DNA of 64,000 nucleotides from Odocoileus virginianus (GCF_023699985.2 NW_027224264.1:2666001-2730000); one strand, 5' to 3'. Shown: positions 12,060 through 23,117, counted from the stretch's first letter. Notes: generated by a model from the letters alone, not told the origin. Translations and numbers: made by a program.

Positions 12060-12090
12060 CCTATTCCTTTGCCATCTTAGGACCGCCCCC
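12060..12090 (-). promoter_or_regulatory. L1 5' terminus with YY1-like core
   Basis: The minus strand reads a G-run followed within about 20 bases by AAGATGGC (12070-12077 on the plus strand). L1 promoters of other mammals carry a YY1 site at this position that fixes transcription start. Its presence supports a full 5' end for this L1. Factor binding is inferred from family knowledge only. Confidence 0.55.
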
Positions 12091-12099
12091 TAATATACA

Positions 12100-12753
12100 T
12101 TTTTTAGAGCAGTTTTCAATATACAAAAAAACTGAGTGGAAAATACAGAGTTCCCATATTGCCTTTCCCCCAATTACATACACGGAGTTTCCTCTATTAT
12201 TCACATCTTGTATTAGTGCAGCACACTTGTTACAATTAATGAGTCAATATTGATTCATTAGTATTAACTCAGTGCCATAGTTTGCATTTAGATTCACTGT
12301 GTATTAAACATTATATGACTTTTGGTAAATGTATAATGACATATATACACCATTACAGAATCATGCAGAAAAGTTTTACTGTCCTAAAATTCCCTGAACC
12401 CCATGAATTCTTTCCTCCCTCCCTTCCTCTGAAGCCCTAGTAACCACTGATCTTCATACTATGTCCACAGTTTTGTCTTTTCCATCATGTCATATAGTTG
12501 GAATCATGGCAAACAGCCTTTTCAAATTGGCTTCTTTCCCTTGACAATATGTATTTAAACTTCTTTCATGTTTTTGTTTGGTTTGATAGCTCATTTCTTT
12601 TTAGTGCTAAATAGTATTCCATTGTCAAGATGCACCACATTATTTATCCATTCACCTACTAAAAGACATCTTGATTTCTTCTAAGTTGTAGCAATTATGC
12701 ACAAAGCTGCTATAAACATCCATGTACAGGTATTTCTGTATACATAAGTTTTC
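12100..12753 (-). mobile_element. Old L1 3' end (L1M type) hosting later insertions
   Basis: The 'ttttttagagcagttttc' start, the pyrimidine-rich middle and the 'gctataaacatccatgtacagg' type ORF2 end, all read on the minus strand, match an old mammalian L1 3' UTR plus ORF2 tail. A sister copy with the same order lies at 51528-52520. The full-length L1 at 4764-12090 appears to have inserted into its 3' edge. Confidence 0.75.
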
Positions 12754-13110
12754 TACCAAACTATAGGTTGGATGGCACCACCAACTCAATGGACATGAGT
12801 TTGAGCAAGCTCCAGGACTTGGTGATGGACAGGGAAGCCTGGTGTGCTTCAGTCCATGGGGTCACAAGTAAGCGACAGATCTGAAGCTTTCTATGGGCTT
12901 TCCTGTTGGCTCAGTAGTAAAGAATCAACCTGCAATGCAGGAACTACAGGAATGCAAGTTTGATTCCTGGGTCAGGAAGATACCCTGGAGGAAGGCATGG
13001 CAACCCACTCCAGTATTCTTGCCTGGAGAATCCCATGGACAGAGGAGCCCATGGCTACACAGGGTTGCAAAGAGTCAGACATGACTGAAGTGACTTAGCA
13101 CACACACACG
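12754..13110 (+). mobile_element. Composite insertion: BovB 3' end joined to Bov-tA SINE
   Basis: A BovB 3'-end piece (about 12766-12880) is followed by a Bov-tA SINE (about 12893-13108) with a CA-rich tail. AAGTTTTC occurs at 12746-12753 and again at 13111-13118. The old L1 sequence reads through if the segment between is removed, so both parts probably arrived as one insertion. Confidence 0.7.
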
Positions 13111-13370
13111 AAGTTTTCAACTCCTTTGTGTAAATACAGAGAAGTCTGATTGCTATATGCCATGATAAGATTATGTTTAGCTGTGTGAGAAATTGCCAAA
13201 CTGTCTCCCAAATGGCAATGCCACTTTTCATTCCCACCGTCAGTAAATGGAAATTCTTGATGTTCTATATCCTTACCAGCAATTGGTGTTATCAATTTTT
13301 GGATTATAATCATCCTAATAGGCTTGTAGTTGTATCTCATTGTTTAATTTGCATGTCCCTAATGAAGTAT

Positions 13371-13577
13371 TGGAAAAGACCCTGATGCTGGGAGGGATTG
13401 GAGGCGGGAGGAAAAGGGACGACAGAGGATGAGATGGCTGGATGGCATCACTGACTCGATGGACATGAGTTTGAGTAAACTCCGGGAGTTTGTGATGGAC
13501 AGGGAGGCCTGGCGTGCTGCGATTCATGGGGTCTCAAAGAGTTGGACACAACTGAGCAACTGAACTGAACTGAACTG
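13371..13577 (+). mobile_element. 5'-truncated BovB 3' fragment with TSD
   Basis: A 207-bp BovB 3' terminus ending in 'ctgaactgaactgaactg'. Flanks are AATGAAGTAT (13361-13370) and AATGATGTAT (13578-13587), a 10-bp target-site duplication with one mismatch. The host L1 sequence resumes on the right side. Confidence 0.92.
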
Positions 13578-14152
13578 AATGATGTATGACATGGAGCATC
13601 TTTTCATATTCTTATTTGTCATCTGTATTTCTTTTTTGGTGAGTTGTCTGCTAAGGTATTCGGCCCTTTTAAAAATTGGGTTCATAGTTTCATTGTTGAA
13701 TTTTAAGAGATTTTACATTTTGGGTAAAAGTCCTTCATCATATATGAGTTTTTCAAATATTTTCTAGTTTGTAAGTTGTCTTTTAATTCTCTTGACATTG
13801 CCTTTAGCAGAGCAGAAGTTTTTAATTTTAATGAATCAAAGTTTATCAATTATTTTTATTTCATGGATCATGCTTCTTGTATCTAAAGTCACTGACAAAC
13901 CCAAGGTCACCTATATTCTCTCCTACATTACCTTTTGGAGTTTTATAGTTCTGTGTTTTTCAAACAGGCCTATGATTCATTTTGAGTTAATTTTTATGAA
14001 AGATATAAGATCCATTTCTTTCTTTCTCTCTCTTTTGCATATGGATGTCCAGTTGTTCTGGCACCAACTGTTGAACATTTTTCTTTACATTGTAATAATT
14101 TTAATTTTTGTGACTATTATTTTGAATTTTTTCAGTTTTTTATATAAACATT

Positions 14153-14369
14153 TATTTGTTGTTGTTGTTAGTTGGTCAGTTGTGTCTGACTCTTTTCGAC
14201 CCCATGAACCATAGCCCACCAAGATCCTCTGTCCATGGGATTTCCCGGGCAAGAATACTGAATGGGTTGTCATTTCCTTCTCCAGGGGATCTTCGCAACC
14301 CAGGGATAAAACTTATGTATCCTGCATTGGCAGGCAGATTCTTTACTTTTTGAGCCACCCGGGAAGCCC
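14153..14369 (-). mobile_element. Bov-tA SINE
   Basis: The reverse complement carries the complete Bov-tA head and BovB-like tail. An approximate duplication ATAAACATT / ATAGAAACATT lies at about 14144-14152 and 14370-14380. A GTT-rich tail (14157-14169) sits on the left, as expected for a minus-strand copy. Confidence 0.9.
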
Positions 14370-15589
14370 ATAGAAACATTCATACTGTTGGGCAATAATG
14401 AAACTTTGCTTCTTCTCTTTAACTTTATAAGTTCTTTCATATCTTTTCCAAATGCACTAGCTAGGGCCTCCAGTACTATGTTAAATTGATGAGATGATAG
14501 AATGCATGTTATCTTATTCCTGATTTTAAAGGGAATGCTTTTAACACTTCACTGTAGATTATGGTGTCTGTTGCAGATTTTTAAAATATTTTATTCGTGT
14601 ATAATTCATGTACCATAAAATCCACCCTTTTAAAGTATATATTTTAGTATCTTTGAGTATATTCAGAGAGTACGACCATTGCCACTTTCTAACTTGAGAA
14701 TATTTTCATCACTCAAACATAAACCCCTTACTTACTAACCATTCTCCCAACCCTCAGACCCCAGAAACCACTGATCTATTTTTTGTTTGTATAGATTTGC
14801 CTATTCTGTACATTTCACATAAACAGAATCATATAATATGGGGCATTTTGTGTCTGGCTTCTTTCATTTAGCATAATATTTTAAACGTTATCCATGTTGC
14901 ATCAAGTATCAGTAACTTATCAGTTTTTATTGATGAATACTACTTCATTATATAGATATACCATTATTTTAAAATCAAATCATCAGCTGATGGATGTTGA
15001 GGGTATTTCTACTTTTTGGCTTTTTTGAATAATGCTGCTACAAATGATTATTATACAGGTTTTTGCCCACCTATATGTTTTCAATTCTCTCAGATGTATA
15101 CCCAGGTCATATGGCAACTCTATATTCAATTTTTTGAGGAACTGCCAAACTGTTTTCCAAACCAGCTGTGCTGTAGATTTTGTAAACACCTTTATTTTTT
15201 AAAGTTTGAGAAGTTTCTTCCCATTTCCAGTTTGCTAAATTATGTTAAAATTATGAATGGATGTTGAATTCTACCAATTTTTTTCTGCCTTTATTGAGTT
15301 AATCATGTTTTTTCCTCCATAATACGTAAATGTAGTACACTGCATTAGTAGATTTTCTAATGTGGAGTCAAACTATCATTCTTGGAATAAATTCAACAAG
15401 GTTATAATGGCTTGACTAATTTATACATGCCAAAATTCAGGCATTAATAGTTTAGTGGGTATTTTTGCATTAATGTTAATGAATACAGAGTCCAATGCAT
15501 TTTCTTTTTTCCTTTTATCCTTGCAATGGTATAAAAGTTGTACTGGTTTTTTAAAAAATAAAATTGATTTGGAATTTTCCCTTCACTTA

Positions 15590-16170
15590 TTTTTCCCCAG
15601 TTTTATTAAGAAATAATTGATATACACAGTTGTATAAGTTTAGGGTGTACAGCTTCCCTGGTGATACAGTGGAAATGCAAGAGACATAAGAAACACGGGT
15701 TCAGTCCCTGGGTTGAGAAGATTCCCTGGAGAAGGAAATGGCAACCCATTCCAGTATTCTTGCCTGGAAAATTCCATGTTCAGAGGAGTGGGCTATAGTC
15801 CATGGGGTTACAAAGAGCTGGACACAATTCAGCACTGAGCACAAACATACTGAGCACAAGGTGTACAGCATGATGGCTTAATTTACATATATTGTGAAAT
15901 GCTTACCACAATAGGCTGAGCTAATATCCATCTTCTCATATAATGTTTTAACAAAGAAAGAAGAAATGAGAAAAGGGAATAAAACTTTTTCTTATGTGAA
16001 CTCAGGATTTACTGTCTTAACAATATTCATATACAACATACAAACATATAGCAATGTTAACTATATATTTATCAAGCTCTGTATTATATTTCTTGTGCTT
16101 ACTTATAAGTGGAACTTTATCTTTCAACCACCTGCCTCCAATTCTCACTCCCCTGCCAATTTCTTGTAGG
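15590..16170 (-). mobile_element. Old L1 3' UTR fragment
   Basis: The 'aattgatatacacagttg' start and the 'gtgtacagcatgatggctt' segment on either side of a SINE, followed by 'tgtgaaatgcttaccacaat', match an old L1 3' UTR read on the minus strand. A later Bov-tA SINE splits it. Confidence 0.6.
15653..15859 (+). mobile_element. Bov-tA SINE
   Basis: Plus-strand Bov-tA with a degraded head ('cttccctggtgatacag') and BovB-derived tail. A perfect 9-bp duplication GGTGTACAG lies at 15644-15652 and 15860-15868, and the host L1 3' UTR is continuous across it. Confidence 0.93.
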
Positions 16171-16730
16171 TTTGATAGAACATACTCATAAAAATACCTC
16201 AGTTTAGTGAGTTTTGTGTCATGACTTTTAAATACTGATTGCATTCCATGAATATTTGCATAAGGTGAATAAAATGTTTCATTTTTCTTGCATCAGTTTC
16301 AGAAATTTTATTTCTTTCGTTTCACCCATGTTTTCAAAATTATTAGGATAAAGTTGTGCATGATAGTCTCTATTTAACTTTTAATATCTCACGCATCATG
16401 CTTTTTCCTATTTTCTAATTACATAAACCTGGTCCAGGAATTCTGACATCCAGGATATACCCAGCAAAACTGCATTCAGGACTGCAGATACTTTTGAAAT
16501 TTAGGGAGAAGTGAGACACCAGGAAGTTTGAAGTGATCTCACTGTCTTCTGATTCTTAGAGAAAATCACATTTGTTTAAAAAAAATTAAGTTACATGGAA
16601 ATATGTGATTTGAAAAATTACAGTATCTTATCATTTTTCCCTAGGTGTAATCACTGTTAACACATTGGCATGTATTCTTCATAGATATAATTTAGTTCCA
16701 TAGGAATGAAACCACAGTAAATATACTCTT
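16171..16730. other. No gene seen; weak old L1 similarity
   Basis: AT-rich sequence with no convincing reading frame. The part at about 16290-16400 faintly resembles L1 ORF2 on the minus strand. Nothing else could be assigned. Confidence 0.4.
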
Positions 16731-16737
16731 TGAAAAC

Positions 16738-16943
16738 TTCTTTTTTAAATTATTTATTTGGTTGCATTGGGTCCCAGTTGTGGGCACATGGGTTCTTCCA
16801 TTGTGGAGTGGGTTCAGTAGTTGCAGCACCTGGGCTTATTTGCCCTGAGGCATGTGGGATCTTAGTTTCCCCACAAGGGATCAAATCAATGTCCCCTGTA
16901 ATGCAAGGTGGATTCTTAACCACTGGATGACCAGGGAAGTCCC
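16738..16943 (-). mobile_element. CHR-type tRNA-Glu SINE
   Basis: The reverse complement has the CHR head ('gggacttccctggtcatcca' type), 'gttaagaatccaccttgca' and the 'gcccacaactgggacccaat' type body. TGAAAAC at 16731-16737 and 16944-16950 is a candidate target-site duplication. CHR elements are shared by whales, hippo and ruminants, so this copy belongs to an older family than Bov-tA. Confidence 0.85.
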
Positions 16944-17299
16944 TGAAAACATTTTCTGTTTTATTTAATATATCTTAGCTACATCTTCATGACCTAAATG
17001 CTGTAATTTAAGAGTATGATAGGTTGCATATTTGACTTCAGTTCAGTTCAGTCACCAAATCATGTCCTACTCTTTTAAACCCCATGGACTGCAGCAAGCC
17101 AGGTTCCCTGTCCATCACCAACTCTTAGAGCTTGCTCAAACCCATGTCCATTGAGTCAGTGATGCCATACAACCATCTCATCGTCTATCGTCCCCTTCTC
17201 CTTCATTCAATCTTTCCCAGCATCAAGGTCTTTTCAAATGAGTCAGTTCTTTGCATCAGGTGGCCAGAGTATTGGAGTTTCAGCTTCAGCATCAGTCCT

Positions 17300-19900
17300 T
17301 CCAATGAATATTCAGGACTGATTTCCTTTAGGATGGACTGGTTGGATCTCCTTGCAGTCCCAAGGGACTCTCAAGAGTCTTCTCCAACACCACAGTTCAA
17401 AAGCATCAATTCTTTGGCCCTCAGCTTTCTTTATGGTCCAACTCTCACATCCATACATGACTACTGGAAAAAACAGAGTTTTGACTAGATGGACTTTTGT
17501 TGGCAAAGTAATGTCTCTGCTTTTTAATATGCTGTCTAAGTTGGTCATAACTTTTCTTCCAAGGAGCAAGCATCTTTTAATTTCATGGCTGCAGTCACCA
17601 TCTGCAGTGATTTTGGAACCCAAGAAAATTAAGTCTATTTCCATTGTTTCCCCATTTATTTGCCATGAAGTGATGGGACCAAATGCCATGATCTTAGTTT
17701 TAAGAATGTTGAGTTTTTCACTTTCTTTTTTTTTTCACTCTCCTTTTTCACTTTCATCAAGAGGCTCTTCAGTTCCTCTTCACTATCTGCCATAAGGGTG
17801 GTGTCATCTGTATATCTGAGGTTATTGATATTTCTTCTGGCAATCTTGATTTCAGCTTGTGCTTCAGCCACCCTGGCATTTTGCACAAAGTACTCTGCAT
17901 ATAAGTTAAATAAGCAGGGTGACAATATACAGCCTTGATGTACTCCTTTCCCAATTTGGAACCAGTTCGTTGTTCCATGTCCAGTTCTAACTATTGCTTC
18001 TTGACCTGCATACAGATTTCTCAGGAGGCAGGTAAGGTGGTCTGGTATTCCCATCTCTTTAAGAATTTTCCACAGTTTGTTATGATCCACACAGTCAAAG
18101 GCTTTAGCATAGTCAATAAAGCAGAAGTAGATGTTTTTCTGGAACTCCTTTGTTTTTTCTATGATCCAATGGATGTTGACAATTTGATCTCTGGTTCCTG
18201 CCTTTTCTAAATCCAGCTTGAACATCTGGAAGTTCTTTGTTCATGTACTGTTGAAGCCTAGCTTGGAGAATTTTGAGCATCACTTTGAGATCATGGGAGA
18301 TGAGTGCAATTGTGCGGTAGTCTGAACATTCTTTGTCATTACCTTCTTTGGGATTGGAATGAAAACTGATCTTTTCCAGTCCTGTGACCACTGCTGAGTT
18401 TTCCAAATTTGCTGGCATATTGAGTGCAGCACTTTCACAGCATCATCTTTTAGGATTTGAAATAGCTCAACTGGAATTCCATCACCTCCACTAGCTTTGT
18501 TCATAATGATGCTTCCTAAGGCCCACTTGACTTTGCACTCCAGGATGTCTGACTTTACATGAGTGGTCATACCACCGTGGTTATCTGGGTCATTAACATT
18601 TTTTGTAAATTTCTGCATATTCTCGCCAGCTCTTCTTAATATCTGCTGCTTCTGTTAGGTCCATACCATTTCTGTCCTTTATTGTGACCATTTTTGCATG
18701 AAACATTCCCTTGGTATTTCTAGTTTTCTTGAAGAGATCTCTAATCTTTCCCATTCTATTGTTTTCCTCTATTTCTTTGCAGTGATCACTTAAAAAGGCA
18801 TTCTTATTTCTCCTTGCTATTCTTTCAAACTCCGAACATGAGTATATCTTTCCTTTCTTCTTTGCCTTTAGCTTCTCTTCTTTTCTCAGCTGTTTGTAAG
18901 ACCTCTCAGACAACCATTTTGCCTTTTTACATTTCTTTTTCTTGGGATGGTCTTGATCACTGCCTCTTGTACAATGTCACAAACCTCAGTCCATAGTTCT
19001 TCAGGCACTCTGTCTATCAGATCTAATCCCTTGAATCTATTTGTCACTTCCATTGTATAATTATAAGGGATTTGATTTAGGTCATACCTGAATGGCCTAG
19101 TGGTTTTCCCTACTTTATTCAATTTAAGTCTGAATTTTGCAGTAAGGAGTTCATGATCTGAGCCACAGTCAGCTCCCTGGTCTTTTTTTTTTGCTGACTG
19201 TATAGAGCTTCTCCATCTTCAGCTGCAAAGAATATAATCAATCTGATTTCATTATTGACCATCTGGTGATGTCCATGTGTAGTCATCTCTTGTGTTGTTG
19301 GAAGAGGGTGTTTGCTATGACCAGTGTGTTCTCTTGGAAAAACTCTTTTAGCCTTTGCCCAAGTTCATTCTGTATTCCAGGGCCAAATTTGCCTGTTACT
19401 CCAGGTATCTCTTGACTTCCTACTTTTGCATTCCAGTCCCCTATGATGAAAAGGACATCTTTTTTTGGTGTTAGTTCTAGAAGGTCTTGTAGGTCTTCAT
19501 AGAATCATTCAACTTCAGCTTCTTCAGCATTAGTGGTTGGGGCATAGACTTGGATTACTGTGATATTGAATGGTTTGCCTTGGAAATGAACAGAGATCAT
19601 TCTGTCATTTTTGAGACTGCACCCAAGTACTGCATTTCAGACTCTTTTGTTGACTATGAGGGCTACTCCATTTCTTCTAAGGGATTCTTGCCCACAGTAG
19701 TAGATATAATGATCATCTGAATTAAATTCACCCATTCCAGTCCATTTTAGTTCACTGATTCCTAAAATGTCGATGTTCACTCTTGCCATCTCTGATTTAC
19801 CTTGATTCATGGACCTAACATTCCAGGTTCCTATGCAGTATTGTTCTTTACAGCATCAGACTTTACTTCCATCACCAGTCACATCCACAACTGGGTGTTG
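17300..19900 (-). pseudogene. BovB ORF, copy 2, broken
   Basis: Endonuclease, linker and reverse transcriptase blocks lie in order on the minus strand. The linker VGKTTRPFRYDLNQIPYN is at about 19115, IEENNRMGKIRDLFKK at about 18760, the RT finger region with KASGGDGIPVELFQ at about 18495, IGKGVHQGCILSPCLFNLYA at about 17950-17905, and the C-terminal GSKITADGDCSHEIKR at about 17590. The catalytic box reads YTDD instead of YADD (about 17810). A stretch of 190 codons at 18225-17656 is still open, but other parts are closed by stops and frameshifts (for example near 19500, 18890 and 18230). Confidence 0.9.
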
Positions 19901-20236
19901 TTTTTGCTTTGGCTCCATCTCTTCATTCTTTCTGGAGTTATTTCTCTACTCTTCTCCAGTAGCATATTGGGCCCCTACCAACCTGGGAGGTCGTCTTTCA
20001 GTGTTGTATCTTTTTGCCTTTTTATACTGTTCATGGGGTTCTCAAGGCAAGAATACTGAAGTGGTTTGCCATTCCCTTCTCCAGTGGACCACATTTTGTC
20101 AGAACTCTCCACTATGACCCATCTGTCTTGGGTGGCCCTACATGGCATGGCTCATAGTTTCATTGAGTTAGACAAGGCTGTGATCCATGTGATCAGTTTG
20201 GTTAGTTTTCTGTGATTGTGGTTTTCATTCTGTCTG

Positions 20237-21255
20237 CCCTCTGATGGATAAGGATAAGAGTCTTATGGAAACTTCTTGATGGGAAAGACTGACTGTGGGG
20301 GAAACTGGGTCTTGTTCTGATGGGCAGGGCCATGCTCAGTAAATCTTTAATCCAATTTTCTGTTGATGGGCAGGGCTGTGTTCCCTCCCTGTTGTTTGGC
20401 CTGAGGCCAAACTATGGTAGGGGTAATGATGATAATGGTGACCTCCTTCAAAAGGACTTGTGCTGGCACTATTGTATTCAATGCTCCTGACCTAAACAAG
20501 ATGGCAGAGTAGAAGGATGTGCACTCATCTTCTCCTGTGAGAACTCCAAAATTGCAACTCACTGCTGAACAACCATCAACAGGAGAATGTTGGATCCCAC
20601 CAAAAAAAGATACCCCACATCCAAGGGCAAAGGAGAAGCCCCAGCAAGATGGTAGGAGGGGCAAAATCACATTTAGAATCAAACCCCATACCCACCAGAG
20701 ATGCTCAGAGGGCTCAAACAAAACCTTGTGTGCACCAGGACCCAGAGACCCCACAAAGACTGAGCCAGACCTGCCTTTGAGCATTTGAGTGTCTCCTGTG
20801 GAGGCACGGGTCAGCAGTGACCTGCTGTGGGGATAGGGGCTCTGGCTGCACCAGGTCTGGATCATGCAGTGTGTGGGATAAGCCCTCTTGTAGGAGGTCA
20901 CCATTAGCCCCACCATACAGGCACCTAGCAGATGACCCACAAACTGCAGAACAATTATACCAAAAATTCTCACACTGTTAAGAAAGTTCTAGGACCCACA
21001 ACAGATTTCCCAACCTGGGGATCCAGCAAAGGGACTGAGAACCCCCAGGGAATTTGACTTTGGAGGCCAGTGGGATTTGATTACAGAACTTCCACAGGAC
21101 AGGACTGGGGAAACAGACTCTTGGAGGGCACAAACAAAACCTTGTGTGCACCAGGAGCCAGGAGAAAGGAGCAGTGTCCCCACAAGAGACTGAGCCAGAC
21201 TTGCCTGTGAGTGTCCAGGAGTCTCCAGGGGAGATGTGGGCCCACAGTGCCCTGA
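20237..21255. repeat. Long BovB leader, split into inverted halves
   Basis: 20237-20486 reads on the minus strand and 20487-21255 on the plus strand. The plus-strand half begins with a 'taaacaagatggcagagtag' start, carries 'gataccccacatccaaggg' at about 20610, and contains two related sub-blocks ('aaaaccttgtgtgcaccagg' near 20720 and 21138). The same leader, collinear, occurs at 47250-48060. It is absent from the BovB copy at 1102. Confidence 0.8.
20347..20973 (-). other. Antisense open frame in BovB leader (208 codons)
   Basis: An open frame antisense to the leader half at 20514-20973, running on through the inversion junction. About 165 codons of it (GLMVTS... through GVLTGEDE) align without a stop to the antisense frame at 47127-47972. 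I do not recognise a protein family. The shared part is rich in G, S, L and W and has a hydrophobic stretch (LILNVILPLLPSCWGF). It may be chance openness in a GC-richer leader. Recorded as an open frame, not as a demonstrated gene. Confidence 0.25.
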
Positions 21256-21263
21256 ATATTCGA

Positions 21264-22543
21264 AAGCCAGTCTATTTTCATTTCCTTCCTAACTCTTCTC
21301 TCTTGCATATTCCAGTTCACAGTTACTTATCCCTTCTTTGCCCTCCTTTAATACTTGCCTTATTTAATCTCTGATACACCATCTTTCATTTTATTCACTA
21401 CATCAGTCTCTTACTGTTTCCTTAGTAAGACTATTTTTTTCCTTGTATTCCACCATCACAGTAAGATGCAGTGGATGCTCATCTACTTGTTAACTTCATT
21501 TGATCTTATAAATCTGGGCTTCCTGAATTCAGGAGGCAAAGGCATACAAATTATGTTCATATCAAAGTTCTCCTTAACTAACCAGGAAATATTTTTTTGC
21601 TCCATTCTTGAAGAGAGAAACCCTGTTGTGCTCACATTCTGAACAGCCGCCAGCACATTGCTGAATCTCAATAAATGTTAAACAAGAAAAGCTGAGATAT
21701 ATTAAACATTGCCCTGCAGTTCACTCCATCTGCAGATGTCAGTATTTATTCTAACCAAAGCTTTCTCTGGCCTACAGTTGATTTTCATAAAGGGATTCAT
21801 CTGTTCATCTGTCCCTTCATTTTAAGCCAAATGTGTTCACAGGCAGGGGTGGAGCCAAAGGCATAAATAGTTCAATATTCCTAATCCTTTTATTCGTTCA
21901 TTAACAAATAGAAATAGTCTTATACTAAATTTTTTAAATGTCTTTTCAATAGTTGATGAGTTTCTCAATACATTCTCATTCACTTGTGCTAGTAAACTTT
22001 AAGATATATGGAGTACTTAAAAAACTTATTATAGAAGATATATTTTTTTAACATCTTCCTGCAGCATTCTCCTTTCTGTACCAAAAAAAATGGTCTCAGG
22101 TATGAAGTTTTCTGTTCTGAAAAGTGCCTCCACATTGCTTCCCTGCTTATGCTACACTAAACTCTGTTTTATTAATATCCTTGTGATTTCCTTATTCAGA
22201 TAGCTGTATAACAGAATCTCTCCACTGCAAGTGAGAGGTTAAGTATTTCCTGCCAGAAGAATTTGGTTGTGAATATACAATCTTCTCAACAACAATGCCA
22301 AATGTATCCATGATTTCCTCCCTGGTTATGTATATTGAAGGCTTCTGACAGGATAAACTAAAAAAAACAAAAACTAGAAATGTAGTTTTATTCCAAACAT
22401 CCTTTTTTAAGAAATGGCATAGGTAAGAGTTCTTAACAAAGATATCTCATGCAAATACAGGCAACACAAACAAGTCTAAGGAATGGTTCAAATTTGTGAT
22501 TTAACATGAAAATATAGTGCCCAGATAGTTTTTGCTGGGGTGT
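21264..22543. other. No gene seen; unassigned old sequence
   Basis: AT-rich, no credible reading frame. The segment at about 21640-21690 ends in 'ctcaataaatgtt', a MIR/L2-like 3' terminus. The rest is unassigned. Confidence 0.45.
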
Positions 22544-22557
22544 AGACTAAAGGTCAG

Positions 22558-22768
22558 GCTTCCCTGGTGGCTCAGATGGTAAAGAATCTGCCTGCAATGC
22601 AGGAGACCTGGGTTCCATCCCTGGGTTGGGAAGATCCCCTGGAGGAGGGCATGCAACCCACTCCAGTATTCTTGCCTGGAGAATCTCCATGGACAGAGGA
22701 GCCTGGCAAGCTACAGTCCATGGGGTCACAAAGAGTCAGACACAACTGAGTGACTAAGCACAGCACAC
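22558..22768 (+). mobile_element. Bov-tA SINE (first of two at one site)
   Basis: Complete, well-preserved Bov-tA with tail 'ctaagcacagcacac'. It is preceded by AGACTAAAGGTCAG (22544-22557) and followed by AGAGTAAAGGTCAG (22769-22782), a 14-bp duplication with one mismatch. Confidence 0.95.
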
Positions 22769-22782
22769 AGAGTAAAGGTCAG

Positions 22783-23117
22783 GCTTCCCTGGTAGCTCAG
22801 CTGGTTAAAAATCCACCTGCAATACAGGAGACCCTGGTTTGATTCCTGGGTTGGGAAGATCCCCTTGGAGAAAGGATAGGCTACCCACTCCAGTATTCTT
22901 TGGCTTCCCTGGTGGCTCAGATGTTAAGGAATCCACCTGCAATGTGGGAGACCTGGCTTCGATTCCTGGGTTGGGAAGATCCCCTAGAGGAGGGCATAGC
23001 AACCCACTCCAGTATTCTTGCCTGGAGAATCCCCATGGACAGAGGAGCCTGGTGGGCTACAGTCCATGGGGTCACAAAGAGTCAGACACGACTAAGCAAC
23101 TAAGCACAGCACAGCAC
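22783..23117 (+). mobile_element. BOV-A2 dimeric SINE (second at the same site)
   Basis: A partial head unit (22783-22909) is followed by a complete Bov-tA unit (22910-23117), the BOV-A2 arrangement. It is bounded by AGAGTAAAGGTCAG (22769-22782) and AGACTAGAGGTC (23118-23129), so it re-used the target already duplicated by the neighbouring SINE. Confidence 0.94.

Larger units (their letters stand above)
4764..12090 (-). mobile_element. 5'-complete L1 LINE (artiodactyl L1-BT type), copy A
   Basis: Reading the minus strand, the element starts at 12090 with a G-run and an AAGATGGC core, followed by a 5' UTR of about 2.7 kb, ORF1 (about 9356-8404), ORF2 (8386 to about 5170) and a 3' UTR ending at about 4790. 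TAATATACA at 4755-4763 and 12091-12099 is a candidate 9-bp target-site duplication. Compared with the L1 at 28525-30822, about 560 bp around the end of ORF2 is missing at 5169/5170. Both reading frames carry stops and frameshifts. Confidence 0.92.
13111..15640 (-). mobile_element. Nested old L1 ORF2/3' UTR sequence
   Basis: On the minus strand the region holds successive degraded L1 pieces: ORF2 C-terminal type sequence at 13111-13360 and 13588-14143, a reverse-transcriptase-region piece at about 14380-14570, a separate L1 3' UTR plus ORF2 end at about 14575-15190, then a return to internal ORF2-like sequence to about 15500. The order implies one old L1 inserted into another. Younger BovB (13371-13577) and SINE (14153-14369) copies interrupt it. 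Boundaries between the old pieces are approximate. Confidence 0.65.
17036..21255 (-). mobile_element. BovB LINE copy 2 with inverted 5' leader (twin priming)
   Basis: The minus-strand BovB body runs from the 3' terminus at 17036 to a leader position at about 20486. From 20487 to 21255 the first part of the same leader continues on the plus strand, that is, inverted. The outer end of the inverted piece ('gccctgaata', about 21250) matches the leader position at which the body stops ('gcattgaata' in reverse complement, about 20475-20485), so almost nothing is lost. ATATTTGA (17028-17035) and ATATTCGA (21256-21263) form an 8-bp duplication with one mismatch. This is the pattern expected of twin-primed reverse transcription. 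Confidence 0.87.

Noticed and set aside
13792..14214. 140-codon hydrophobic plus-strand frame
   Set aside because: Antisense of an old L1 ORF2 fragment running into a SINE.
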